From Cyprinodon diabolis (lineage: Eukaryota; Chordata; Actinopteri; Cyprinodontiformes; Cyprinodontidae), in the NCBI GenBank assembly GCA_030533445.1, contig CM060068.1, positions 15,095,479 through 15,159,478 on the forward strand: a stretch of 64,000 nucleotides of DNA. Direction: 5' to 3'. Numbering within the stretch: the stretch's first letter is position 1; the number at the start of each line of letters is the position of its first letter. This document shows positions 40,243-50,700 of this stretch, in pieces. The notes below the pieces were generated by a model. It did no database searches and was not told the DNA's origin. It was given only the letters and a program-made list of their open reading frames with translations. The translations under genes and the position numbers were made by a program.

Positions 40243-40403
40243 CTGTATGTTATGTTTGGCTCTGTAGCTTGCTGGAAAGCCACCTCCAACTGAGCAGGAC
40301 TCACGTCTGTCCCCACAACTGAAGAAAAGTGTTTGGACAGGAGCTGTGTGCCCTGCCCAGAGCCACAACCCACATCCAAAGCCAGCTCAAAGGGACGACT
40401 TCC
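40243..40403 (-). CDS. Methyltransferase copy A exon 2, SAM-binding motif I
   Basis: 161 nt, as in copy B, between acceptor ttttcccag and donor gtaaatc. Encodes ELALDVGCGSGQGTQLLSKH and VVGTDVSPAQLE, the glycine-rich loop and the acidic residue that contact SAM in class I methyltransferases. Confidence 0.9.
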
Positions 40404-40500
40404 CTGGGAAAATTAAGTTGCATATACTAAATGGTTTCAAATCAAATCCTTTATTTGTTCCTCATAAATCCAAACCATCAAGTTCACTGCTTGTACTTAC

Positions 40501-40613
40501 ATGCCTTTCCAGAAAGTCCAGAACTTCCTTGATTAAATGATCTGATGGAGAGATCCTGTACTTCCAGTAGGAAGTAGCATGGTCCTTACCTTCAAAAAGT
40601 CTGTAAGTCATAG
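40501..40613 (-). CDS. Methyltransferase copy A exon 1
   Basis: The ATG is at 40611-40609 and the 111-nt coding part has the same length as in copy B. A strong acceptor (tttttactccaaacag) ends two bases before the ATG, so an upstream 5' UTR exon is likely. Confidence 0.88.
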
Positions 40614-41450
40614 CTGTTTGGAGTAAAAACAAGCAATTCAATTTCCCTGCTGGACAAGAGAAGAAATCCTCCTCATGTACAGGGTTCAAATTCCTTTCTG
40701 CAGGCCGGCAGAGATTCAGCACACTGGGCTAAACAAAGGGGAAAGCAGTGGGGGTGCTGGCGAAATGGGTGGATTAACGCCTCCATGCATACGTGCTGTG
40801 CTTCATAACGAGGGCCTTTAAATGGGGCAACAGCAAAACACTTCTGTGTTCTGCATATTTTTAAAAGTGCTTTTCTTTGATCTGAAATAAGTTTGTGATA
40901 AACAGAATAGAAAACCAGGTCAAAATGAGGAATTCAGTGAGTTATAAGAAAAGGTTGGATGGTTTCTGTTTGAAACTTTGGAATACTGTAAGTGAAAATA
41001 TCCATAAGTTTCTATATAAGTCCAAAAGCAGATCCCAAGTCAGGTACTTCTATCCACTCTGCTGCTTTTTGCTCATGCTAGCATGGATTTGTAAGAGGTA
41101 ACCTGAACCACTCGGTTACCTGAGTAACTGAGTAACTGAGTGCAGGGCAGTAAGTTGGCAGAAAATTGTTTAACAGAAACATTTTCACATAACAACATTG
41201 ATGTATCAAACGAAAGGAAAAACAATCTGAACACAGTTGTTTGTTAAAATAGAAACAAATACACAAAATAACAATGAATTTTATTTGGAAAAATTATAGT
41301 GTAACATTCAAACAATCAGTCTGTATCATGCACATTGTACCATCTATATCACACTAGACAGTACACAGCATTATAAACTATGTCTCTAATTACAATGCAT
41401 GTCTTTATTTGATTAATTTAGCTTAATTCCAGATTTGAAAAGCACTTTTC
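40614..41450. other. Region upstream of methyltransferase copy A
   Basis: Probably holds the copy A promoter and 5' UTR exon, but neither is defined. A short direct repeat (GAGTAACTGAGTAACTGAGT) lies at about 41,123-41,142. Confidence 0.35.
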
Positions 41451-41680
41451 TTTATTCCTCACAAATAAACCAACCATCTATCCATCCATAGCTCACTTTC
41501 GTTTAACAGCGTTGAAGTGCTTAAAGATAAAATTAAGGCAAAAAATGAAAACTACTCCAGTTCAGTCTGAGGCTTTGGAGGCTAACTGCTGGAGATGGAC
41601 AGCGAACTGCTGAGGATCAGAGGAGCCTGTGGGCGGACTGAGCTGCAAAGCTGGATAAGAGAGGGGATCAGCTGGTCCAA
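41451..41680 (-). other. Unidentified terminal exon with polyadenylation signal
   Basis: On the minus strand a good acceptor (poly-T, actttag) borders 41,680. An open frame of 38 codons then runs to TGA at 41,564-41,562, including PADPLSYPALQLSPPTGSSD and FAVHLQQLASKASD. An AATAAA lies at 41,456-41,451. Another frame is open for about 32 codons (LDQLIPSLIQLCSSV). I do not recognise the protein. It could be the last exon of a gene whose other exons are hidden upstream, or an alternative end of a neighbouring transcript. Confidence 0.4.
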
Positions 41681-42787
41681 CTAAAGTAAAAAAAAAAAAT
41701 AAGTCTGTCACAAACCTCTTAAGAGCATTCCCTACATTATCCTTCATCAACATTTCTTCCATTTCGATTTTAAAAAGCTTGACTCCGCAGCCCCCTTCAC
41801 TACACCAATGATACTTACTCATACTAATTTCTATTCTTGTACTTAAGAAACAAATATTAAAGCATTTATGAACTTGATGGTGTGATCTAATTTAAGTAAG
41901 CATCATCATCACTTGACAAAATAGGTAGAGGCAATGTTGAGGAACCCAATTTGAACCATGATGGCCTCTGATTTGTTGGAGGGGAGAGAAATTGTGTCCG
42001 TGTCGCTGCAGTCAGACCAATAGATGTTGCTGAAAATCTAACATTATAGCTTTAAGGCTGATGGGCATTCAAAATATGAACTGAAGTAAATAGCTGACAT
42101 ACAATAATTCACACATATTTATGTAAACTTTTGATCAGAATCATTTTGAAAGTTTTTTCTTAAAAAAAACATATAATTACTATATATAAGGGTGGTATGA
42201 AACTTGAGTACCTGAGTATAAAAGTACATACATACCGTAGATTATTCTTAGCTGTGGTGGAATTATGATTGGCAACATCCTCCATTAACTTTGACGGTGT
42301 TTTTACCTCTGCCATGGTCATGTTTTTAGACAAGTCTTTCTGTCTTCATAACTTGATAACAGATTTTAATGAACATTTTTCCAAAGGTGCACCTCAGTCC
42401 AAGAAACAATCCATTACATTTTAATGATGATCCACATCATAGTCCAGATGCAGGACTTTTTTTAAAGGTTTCTTTTACTTTATTTAGCTGAACAAGTGGG
42501 TCCCCCCTAAACCAGAGAGTTAGGGGGACCTAAAGTCCAAGAAAGTATTATGAAAGTCCAAAAGTATTATGCTGAAGACAAAAACAGGAAAGGTGGGGCA
42601 TGTCTTCCTTGAAGTCAAACAAGAATGTAGAGTGAATGAAGAAGGTGACACTAGAACATTTGGTAATTATTCAGGTCACGTGTGAGTTCTAACTATAAGT
42701 GTAAGTCACAATATGGGGCAACATTTTCTCTTTCGAGGGTCTCTGAGTGATTTTCTTGTTAAATATGTATCCAAGCTGTGCTGTTGA
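41681..42787. other. Gap between unidentified exon and methyltransferase copy B
   Basis: No exon or repeat was recognised. It must contain the 3' UTR of copy B, but no convincing AATAAA was located close to the stop. Confidence 0.35.
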
Positions 42788-42878
42788 TTATAGGGGCTTT
42801 GAAGCCAGGATGCAGAAATATTCCCACTCCCGCTCTATTTCAGTATCAACAGAACTGACACCCATTTCATCCAGGAAC
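42788..42878 (-). CDS. Methyltransferase copy B exon 6 with stop codon
   Basis: 91 nt from acceptor gtatttgcag to TAA at 42790-42788. Encodes FLDEMGVSSVDTEIERE and WEYFCILASKPL. Confidence 0.9.
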
Positions 42879-45800
42879 CTGCAAATACACCATTTATAGA
42901 TTAGTTGCACAGAGGTATAATTCCTCAATGCAAGTGAACTAAACAAGAAAATGTGAATGAAAGGCATCAGAAAGTGTTTATTGACTGAAGAACAGAATAT
43001 TACCGCTTTTGAAAGTTAGTCAGCAGGTCTTCAGCTCCTTGAGGGTTTTCTCTCTTGAATGAATTGTACATTGACCAACTGCTAATAAAACCCACCAACC
43101 TTCTGACTGAGATCATGGATTTGCTCGGAAAACTCTCAATCCTGTTGCATCAACATTGGATAAAGAACAATGAAAATGTTTAATTTGAATAAACCCTCAT
43201 AGGAACTATATCTGTATAAAAATTAAGTGAAGTAAAGCGATAAATTGTTCTCATAATGCCAAATCAACAGGAGATCATTACCTCTCCTTGTCAGGAAAAG
43301 GTATGGCAGAGTAAAGGCTTTCCAGTTTACTCTCTGATACAGCAACTGGATTGCTTGTGTAGGGTCGCAGCAACTCCTTTACCTGATGGTGAGGTAATAC
43401 AGAGAATCAACAATCAGTCCCATATCCCAGAACAAAGGGCATGCACTGCATCTTATTTGTTTTGTTTCTTCTCAAAGTCTAAACATTATTAAATGCTGTT
43501 GTTACTGATGTTTCTCTTTTGAACTGTACCAGGTTCAGTTAAAAATGAACATTCCTTCTAAAAGTAGTTTAGAGGTTAAAAAAAAGCCTCAGCATCATGG
43601 CATTTTTTTAAATAAAAACATTCAGGAGTTAAATTTCGGGACAGTTATTCTTTTACCTATATGTTTAATTAAAACAGCAGCTATGTGCAAGCTTGATTTA
43701 TTTGTGTGAGGATAAGTGATACAGCCTAATAAAATTGAGAACTGTTTCTCAAAAACAACAAATGTGGTCATTTAGTGAAATAGTAATTTTGTATTACAGC
43801 TGAATGATTGCGAAAAAACTTCTGCATTAAGTCTGGAGCACTACTAAAATAAGTCCATACCTGAGAGAAGATATAGAAATAGGAGAAAAATGGTGAATGC
43901 AAAATTTTCCACTAAATCACTTGTATGAACAATTTAAGAAAGAATGTGTTGGTACAAATGCTTGTTGCATGATGCCCAATGAATGGCTTAGAGCTTTTTT
44001 GATAAACTGTTTCTTGGAGTCAATTTACCATTTAACTTTTAGAAATAACAGAAACATCTATGGATAAGAGCTTCTCTATTCCTCTTGTATGTCATCTGCT
44101 GTTAAACCCCAGTCAACCTGAGCCTGGTTCAGCTGCAGGTTTTGTCCTGTAAAAAGGGAGTTTTTTCTTTGTACTGTTGCTACATGCATGTTCAGAGTAA
44201 AGGGTTGCTGTGGTCGATACAATGCAAGGGAATATCCACTGTCACCATATGCTGATCCAGAAAGAGCGAATCCTGAAAAGTCAATACTTTAATGCAATCA
44301 GCTGTGTTTCCTTAGATAGAAAACTTTTAATTACTCAGGAATGCATGATGAATTGTTAATGTAAAGTACCTTGAAAATACATGTTGTGAATTGGTGCTAT
44401 ATAAATACAATGAATTGAAGTTCTTACAATGGCAAATGCAATAATGGCTTGCTACTCTTGGTATGTAAAAAAAAATATTAGCCACAGACAGTCAGCATTT
44501 ATTATGTTTTTAAAAGTTTATGCAAACAAAAACATCTGTTGCAAAAATAAGCCATTGGGACAGCCAGCTGTCACATTCTAAAGCTGTTATGTAACTTTTA
44601 TATTTTTCATTTTCAAAATTAGTTGCACTTTTCAAATATTTTCATTAGCCCGACTTTAAGTTAACTATTTGTAGTGCACACATTTATTTAACTTTATTTG
44701 TCAGGTTGTTAGATTTTTGTTAAAATGCAATTAATTTCCTTTTCCAGTTTCCTTTGGATCTGCTGCTGGAGGGCTGCAATGAGGGAAAACTGTTTTATCA
44801 TTTGTTTAGATAATCTTAGTTTTGGGTAGTTTTGTTAATTTGTTAAATTTAAAAAGTACTTAGTGTCTGGCCAGTATTTATCTGTTTAATTAAGGCCCCG
44901 TCCACACGAAGTCAAACCCTGGCCTAAACGCACAAATTTTTCACCAAACCAGCCTCTCATCCATACTAAGCCGACGTTTCGGGGGTCTGTAAATGATCTT
45001 TTTTTTATTAAGCCTTCAGAGTGGGAAGATTTTGAAACGCCGTTTTCGCGTTTCCATCTTTAAGCTCTAACCGCATTTTTTTCTTACACGCATGCGTTAT
45101 AGCGTCGCCTCTAAACACGCATGCGCGACACAGTATCACAACAATCGCGCCGTACTGTGTTGAATGGTTGCTGCTCATGCTACTCACCCTGCTGTCGGGC
45201 TTACAACAGAATCTTCTTCTTCTGGAATATCTCCAGGAAGAACAGAGCAATATAGACGACATAGTTCAGCACCTGAATTTGACTGAACCACGAAAATGGA
45301 CCCGCAGGGGTTTTCCGGTTTGGCTGTTGTATAAATATTACTGCGCATGCCCAACATTTCGTTGCCTGTTTTCGCCTATTTTTACTTTGGCACCACAGCG
45401 CCACTTACAGGCCTGGCATACATTTTGCAGCGTTTTCATGCATTCGTGTGGTCGATCACATTTATTTTACGTCTCAGTCTTTACGACAAACGTTCTGGAA
45501 AATATTAGCGTTTCGTGTTCGTTTTGACTTCATGTGGACGGGGCCTAAGTTTATTAGTTTGTCAGTCAGTTGTGTGTCAACAGTTATCTGATCAGCAACT
45601 ATTTAAGTTTCCCTCATGTCTTGTTTGATAGGTCAATTTGTGCTTGAGTACTTTATGTTAGTACCTCATTTGAAGTGTGTGTGTGTTTTTTTTTATCTGT
45701 GTTTGGGCCCTGTTATCATTTGTTGAACACTTTTTTAAAATAAATTAAGACCTTTTTTTGAAAATTTTCAGTGGTTTTCTTGCTGGTTTGTGCAAATCCC

Positions 45801-47748
45801 TCGCAGGCATTAATTATTACCTGAATGTACTGTTATAGCCAACACAGATCATTCGGTTGAGCTTCAACTATAAACACCAGATGTTTTTAGTTTACACCTA
45901 CCTCCTGGTAGATGCCATTTAGTTTTTCTCCACAATCCTTATAGGTGAATCTGATGTTATTGTCTGCAAAGCCCAGCAGAGCCATGCAGCCCCTTGGTTT
46001 AAGGACCCGATTGGCCTCAAGTAGAAACTTGGACTGGTCGAACCAGTGTGCTGCAGAAGCTGCAGTTAACAAGTCTACAGTGCCGTTCTCAAAAGGAAGC
46101 TCTTCTGCTGTCCCTTTACTGCAAATGCAACAAGGAGACGAGTGAATAACAATAGAATCAATATCTAGGCTTCAAAGAGAGAAAGCAAGGAAACAGGGTT
46201 AAGGACAGAGAGCTGTTGAACAATATGCTATAACTTAACATGAGTGCAGAGCAACATCCATCCAACTGTGTTTTTCTTATTTGATTTGCTCATTCAGTTT
46301 CTCCAGACCAAAAGTAAATGTTTTACCGTCTATATGTGTAAATCAATGCAAGAATTACATAAAGGAATTACATAACATAACATAAAGCGGAGGTCTTCAA
46401 CAGGGGGTCCATTGAGGTACTGCGTGGGGGTTGCAAAAGTTTTGGTTGATTAGACTTTTTTTCATATCCCCCCTTCAATTTTTTCCATTAATTGAAATGT
46501 CTTTAAATATACATTAACATGAATTCAACACACTGTAGTAAACAGATAAATGGAGGCAGAAGATGTCTTTCAGCCATCAATGAACACATTCAGTTACACA
46601 CAGGGGCTCTTTCAATCTATGCACCGTTTCATTCACAACACCTGTCACATCAACCAGGAATCAGAATCAGAAATACTTTAATGATCCCAGGGCGAAATTA
46701 CTTTCGTTACATTATATTCACTTTGAGGTTTAAGTCAGATCAGTTATTTGAACATGAAATTGATAGAACTGCCATATTAAAAATTATCTTAAAGTCTTCT
46801 GATCAGTTACAGAAAGACAAGCAGTAAAGCATTAGTGTGGAAAGGCAGAAGCTTTAACTGGCTGTGCAGTTGTTTAGCGCATTAATCAGCTTGCATGCAA
46901 TGTTATTTCATACAAGAAAAGAACGCCATCACTTGTGAATAAAGTTCTTTATATACAGAAGCATTAACCCCTGCTTACCGGTATGTGATGTTAGTGTATC
47001 CTGGCACGGCCCGAGCCTCCTCCAGTTGGCAATCGCTGATATCAATGCCGACCACTTCTTTGAAGTGTGGTGCAAGCAGCCGACTGTGCTGACCCGTCCC
47101 ACATCCCAGATCTACAGCAAGCAGATGTGGCCGTCCTTTCTGTAGAAGGAAACGGATGATAAGTAGCTCCAAAGGGCTATATACTTCGTTTACAGTATGG
47201 ATGCACTGATGCATATTTTTTCATCTCTGATCCAATTCAGTACTTTGGATATTTGGATAGCTGCAGTTCCTGATATTTTGCTCATAATTAATGTTTACTT
47301 TTTAAAAGTCTGTCATAAACTCTTCTCTTCAAGCAAGTATAATATGTATATGCCAAAAGGAAACAACTGGCGATTACTGTAAGGTCAGAAAAAAGTCATT
47401 AAAACAGTAAATTGTGTTAACAGGACAAATTCCAACCTGAAAACAAATATAAGGTAATATGTGATTTATTATAGAAACAGACTAAAAAGATCTGCTCCTG
47501 TGGATCAGGCCCTTTCATCGACACATCATCTTGAATTCTTCTCTATATCAGGACCGATACGGATATTAATACAGGATCAGTGAATCTCTAGTTAAAACAT
47601 AATTTCCATCACCAAAATTTTTACTGACAAGTCCTACCTTTTTGTCCAAGTACTGAATAATGATATCCTTGAGGCCAGAGGGAGGAATGAAACGATACTG
47701 CTGGTAGATGGAAGCATGTTCCTTTCCTTCAAAAAGTCGGTACGCCAT
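42788..47748 (-). CDS. Class I SAM-dependent methyltransferase, DDB_G0268948-like, copy B (272 aa)
   Basis: Six exons on the minus strand: 47638-47748, 46979-47139, 45902-46118, 43282-43382, 43004-43141 and 42788-42878. They total 819 nt with consistent GT/AG borders and phases. The product begins MAYRLFEGKEHASIYQQYRF. Its Rossmann-type domain has motif I VDLGCGTGQ (46-54), an acidic strand-2 end VVGIDIS (D70), EELPF (96-100) and AASAAHWFD (110-118). It ends CILASKPL. This is the Methyltransf_11 type that vertebrate genomes carry as 'putative methyltransferase DDB_G0268948', related to yeast trans-aconitate methyltransferase. The substrate is unknown. It is probably cytosolic: no signal peptide or membrane span. 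Introns hold a hAT-like MITE, a LINE end, an L2 tail and a Harbinger-like MITE. It looks intact, unlike its tandem neighbour. Confidence 0.93.
43004..43141 (-). CDS. Methyltransferase copy B exon 5
   Basis: 138 nt between acceptor gatgcaacag and donor gtaatattc. Encodes IESFPSKSMISVRRLVGFIS and NPQGAEDLLTNFQK. Confidence 0.9.
43282..43382 (-). CDS. Methyltransferase copy B exon 4
   Basis: 101 nt between acceptor ctcaccatcag and donor gtaatgat. Encodes VKELLRPYTSNPVAVSESKL and YSAIPFPDKE. Confidence 0.9.
44040..44421 (+). mobile_element. L2-type LINE 3' UTR
   Basis: Blocks in order: CTGTTAAACCCCAGTCAACC, GAGCCTGGTTCAGCTGCAGG, AAAAGGGAGTTTTTTCTTTG, GTTTCCTTAGATAGAAAACT, then GTGAATTGGTGCTATATAAA. 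This is the well-known 3' end of teleost L2 LINEs. It lies in an intron of methyltransferase copy B, antisense to it. Confidence 0.85.
44894..45545. mobile_element. PIF/Harbinger-like MITE, 652 bp, with TAA duplication
   Basis: Ends are GGCCCCGTCCACACGAAG and CTTCATGTGGACGGGGCC, an 18-bp terminal inverted repeat with one mismatch. TAA flanks both sides (44,891-44,893 and 45,546-45,548), fitting the TWA targets of Harbinger elements. CpG-rich interior. A 119-codon open frame inside shows no transposase motif. Located in intron 3 of methyltransferase copy B. Confidence 0.85.
45902..46118 (-). CDS. Methyltransferase copy B exon 3
   Basis: 217 nt between acceptor tgcatttgcag and donor gtaggtg. 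Encodes KGTAEELPFENGTVDLLTAA, SAAHWFDQSKFLLEANRVLK and PRGCMALLGFADN: the middle and end of the SAM-binding fold. This is the exon missing from copy A. Confidence 0.93.
46655..46715 (-). mobile_element. LINE 3' end fragment
   Basis: On the minus strand AATTTCGCCCTGGGATCATT, then AAAGTATTTCTGATTCTGATTC, the terminal sequence of teleost Rex1/L2-type LINEs. Lies in intron 2 of methyltransferase copy B. Confidence 0.6.
46979..47139 (-). CDS. Methyltransferase copy B exon 2, SAM-binding motif I
   Basis: 161 nt between acceptor ccttctacag and donor gtaagcag. Encodes HLLAVDLGCGTGQHSRLLAP and VVGIDISDCQLEEARAV. Confidence 0.93.
47196..47590. mobile_element. hAT-like MITE, 395 bp, decayed
   Basis: The left end TATGGATGCACTGATGC and right end GGATCAGTGAATCTCTA form an imperfect inverted repeat of the same type as the 18.7-kb element. 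Flanks GTTTACAG and GTTAAAAC match at five of eight bases. Lies in intron 1 of methyltransferase copy B. Confidence 0.55.
47638..47748 (-). CDS. Methyltransferase copy B exon 1
   Basis: The ATG is at 47748-47746, with 37 codons ending at donor gtaggac. MAYRLFEGKEHA is the conserved start of this family, which fixes the initiation codon. Confidence 0.92.
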
Positions 47749-47759
47749 TGAAATGTCTT

Positions 47760-50700
47760 TTCAAATACTATTTCTTATCTGTCGTCCCTTGTAGTTTTTC
47801 TGATCTCCCCAACAAAGCAGTCTCTGACTAGGGAGCAAAGTTCGTCTGTTGTCTCTTGCAAGCAGTTGCTTCTCTTTGCTTTCCCTCTCTGTTATAGTTA
47901 CTGCATAACAGAATTACTTTCAAACCTTTCTGAGTCACCTGCAAAGTCCAGTCTTAGTTTAACGTCCCAAACTTCCTAGAATGAAGAAAAAATATATAAG
48001 CAGTGAAACAATCAACATTTTGTAGATGAGTTAAGATTAGGTTTTAGCATTATATAACATGGACAAAAAAGGTTACAGATTAATAGAAGTGGCCTGATGA
48101 AGCTCTTTACACTCGATGAAAGCTGCCTCTGATGTCAGAGTTTCTGTTATTGCAGCTGCAAAGCTGTTGGCTGTAGGGAACAGGCTGTTTAACCCTTTAA
48201 TGGGGCGTTTCTACCTATTACCACAGAATAAAACATACTTTTGTTTTTACCTTAGCAATTCCCCAACCGCTTTCTAGTTAACTTGCTTTATATAACACGC
48301 ATGTGCCGACACAAGCAACAACTCTTTTCTATTTTAGAAGCTAATTAATTTATTGTTGGTTTTAGTTACTACTTGTGATTCTTCTACATATGTCCAGAAA
48401 ATATTTTTTCTCTTTCTTCTGCATTAATTTGCCAACTCACAAACAAGGCCATAAACACTTCCCCTAAGCTCTAAACCTTTAGTAGGTAGGGTGAGTGGAC
48501 TGTTTAGCACATAAATAGTGAGTCTGCATGGCATAAATCTCAAACCGCACCATAAGCATTGCCCCTTAACTATGAAGTGTCATTCCCAATAAAGTGATAC
48601 TCACTTTGGAGGGTTTTTGAATGAATGTCAAAGGGAAAAATTAGAATGGGGCACCCTCTACCCTCCCAAACGTATGCAGTCATTGCTATGGCAACACAGG
48701 GACGCCCCACATGCATGGCTGTAGCTCTTAGGTGCAGCTTGTCATGAATTAGCAACAACTGCTTTCCTTCTTCGTTGGAGGGAAGAGGCTGTCCCATTCT
48801 TTTTTATACCCCCACCCACTCCCCTCAATCAAGGCACCCTACATAGTTTAGAGTGTGACTTCATAGGGCGTTACACTCTATAGGAGCTAAGGAGTAGTGG
48901 ATAGGGGATGGTTTGGTATTGGGCCATTGTTTACCTTCTAGTCCCTTATTCCATCTTCTACAATCTTGATCTTTGTGGCAGTTCCAGCCCGCCATCTATC
49001 AGCCTGGAATAAAAAACATATTTACTGCGCACATATGCTTTTTGTTCCTTTTTTTCTCTGATAATTAATTACATAAAGCTGTTTTGTCCTTAGGTGGCTA
49101 TAAATGCTCTGTTCTTTTAAGCATGATTCAATGTATATTGCAGTTAAACATGCAGCAGACAACTATGATTACTGGAGGAATTATCTTGAATTTATTTATC
49201 TTTGATTGTCTGTAGAGCCACAATGACAGCAAACATTTTTGTAGTCAAAATTGCAGCTGACTTTTAAATGTGCATAATACAGATATAGAAACTTCACCTT
49301 TGGCCACTTTAAATTTGATAAATTGTAAGTGTAAATGTTTGTCTTCCCTTACAATTTATTTTCTTATCAGGAAAAACTACCAAGTCATAACAGAAGCAGT
49401 GGTTGGTCCAGTCACTTCAGTGTTTTTGTATTGTTTTTATTTGTATGTCAAGGCTATTTTTCTTGACCATGTGCAACAACAAAAACATTTTTTTTAATTC
49501 TCAACAATGGCCTTGAGGAAGCAAAGTGTATTTAATTGCACCAGAGGGATAGTAATAATGACCTATTGACCACTTCCAAATGAGGCAGTGAGAATAATGC
49601 CATCCCATGGGTTCTCATTAGGTTTTAAAGTATCAAAGGAGTTAACTCAGTCATACATCTTTCCTCTGATTAAGGCGTAGATCAGCTTTGTACACTGAGG
49701 CATTGAGTCATAAAAGTTGTTACTTACATTCGTTGTTTGCTTGTTTAATCAGCTGGAGAGGTTATTCGCAAAGAGGGCAGAGAGACTTGAGAATTTGTCA
49801 TTAGTAGACTTACATCATTAAGTGATATGGAAAAAGTTATCACATACTGTACATTTAATCTTTTTATAGTTATCACACAATAATCACAATAATTCTTATA
49901 TTTTATGTACCAAAACAAATACTCATACTCCGAGGTTATTTCTGTTGTTTTCACTACTTTTGCCTTAATATATAAATAAAATATATCTTATGTTTAACAC
50001 ATTTTCTGATTATCGTCTTTATTCTCCACCCTCTGTGATCTTTCCACCTCAGCCACTAATAAAAGATGATATGTAACCATTAAGGATCGTTAGGGTGAAT
50101 AAATGCTCTGCAAGATCAGAGAAATGTGTTGTTTTATATGAAGTGGGAAGAACTGTTCTTTTGGGGCAGTTCATACATTAATTCACAGAAAATAATCCGG
50201 AAACCCTGGGAAGTCTTCATAAATCCCTTTTCATGTGCTATTTGAGGATAAATCTCAAAATTTATATTCAAACCTATAAGAAATGTCATTCATATATTAC
50301 ATATATTAAGATTAGGAGATTGGTGTTTCAGTTTTGATTTCATTGTGTTTGTATTTTCTTCATTTCATTGTTCATTCATGTTCTGTATGAAGGGTGTTAA
50401 TTCTTCAATCACATTTAGTAAAATCATTTTTTACTCTGTAAATCATTCTTTAAGGCTGATCCCTAGGCAACTGTTCAAAGTTCTAGGCACAAGTCTTAGA
50501 TTAGTTTAGCTGTAATGTCTAGGGGAAGTATAGTGTAAAACAATGATACCTGCAAAACAGAGTCAAATAGTCAAATTTAAGCATTTCTTAAATTATTTTA
50601 ACAAATAAAAGTTATGGACTACAATTTTCTCTTTTACTATTACAGATGTTAATAAGCTCATCCCTATTTGTGGTCTAAATCTCTGTACAGCCCCAAACCT

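Larger units (their letters stand above)
38378..40611 (-). pseudogene. SAM-dependent methyltransferase copy A, exon 3 not found
   Basis: Paralogue of the copy at 42.8-47.7 kb. Exons: 1 at 40501-40611, 2 at 40243-40403, 4 at 39558-39661, 5 at 39258-39395, 6 at 38378-38474; all have GT/AG borders. Exon 1 starts MTYRLFEGKDHATSYWKYR; exon 2 holds SAM motif I (LDVGCGSGQ, residues 46-54) and VVGTDVS. The C-terminal exons read like the family (YRSPHLGQSS, MPLSSYIGLVESFSSYQ, KYFYLLASKPQ, stop). The 581 nt between exons 2 and 4 contain nothing like exon 3, which in copy B encodes the ELPF and AAHWFD region. Joining exon 2 (phase 2) to exon 4 (phase 0) shifts the frame and gives a TGA in exon 5. It is either a recent pseudogene, a gene with an unrecognised exon 3, or a local assembly or deletion variant. 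The other exons are intact, so decay is young. Confidence 0.75.

Noticed and set aside
45168..45527. 119-codon open frame as a possible gene
   Set aside because: Lies inside a Harbinger-like MITE with no transposase or domain motif; kept only as a minor observation.
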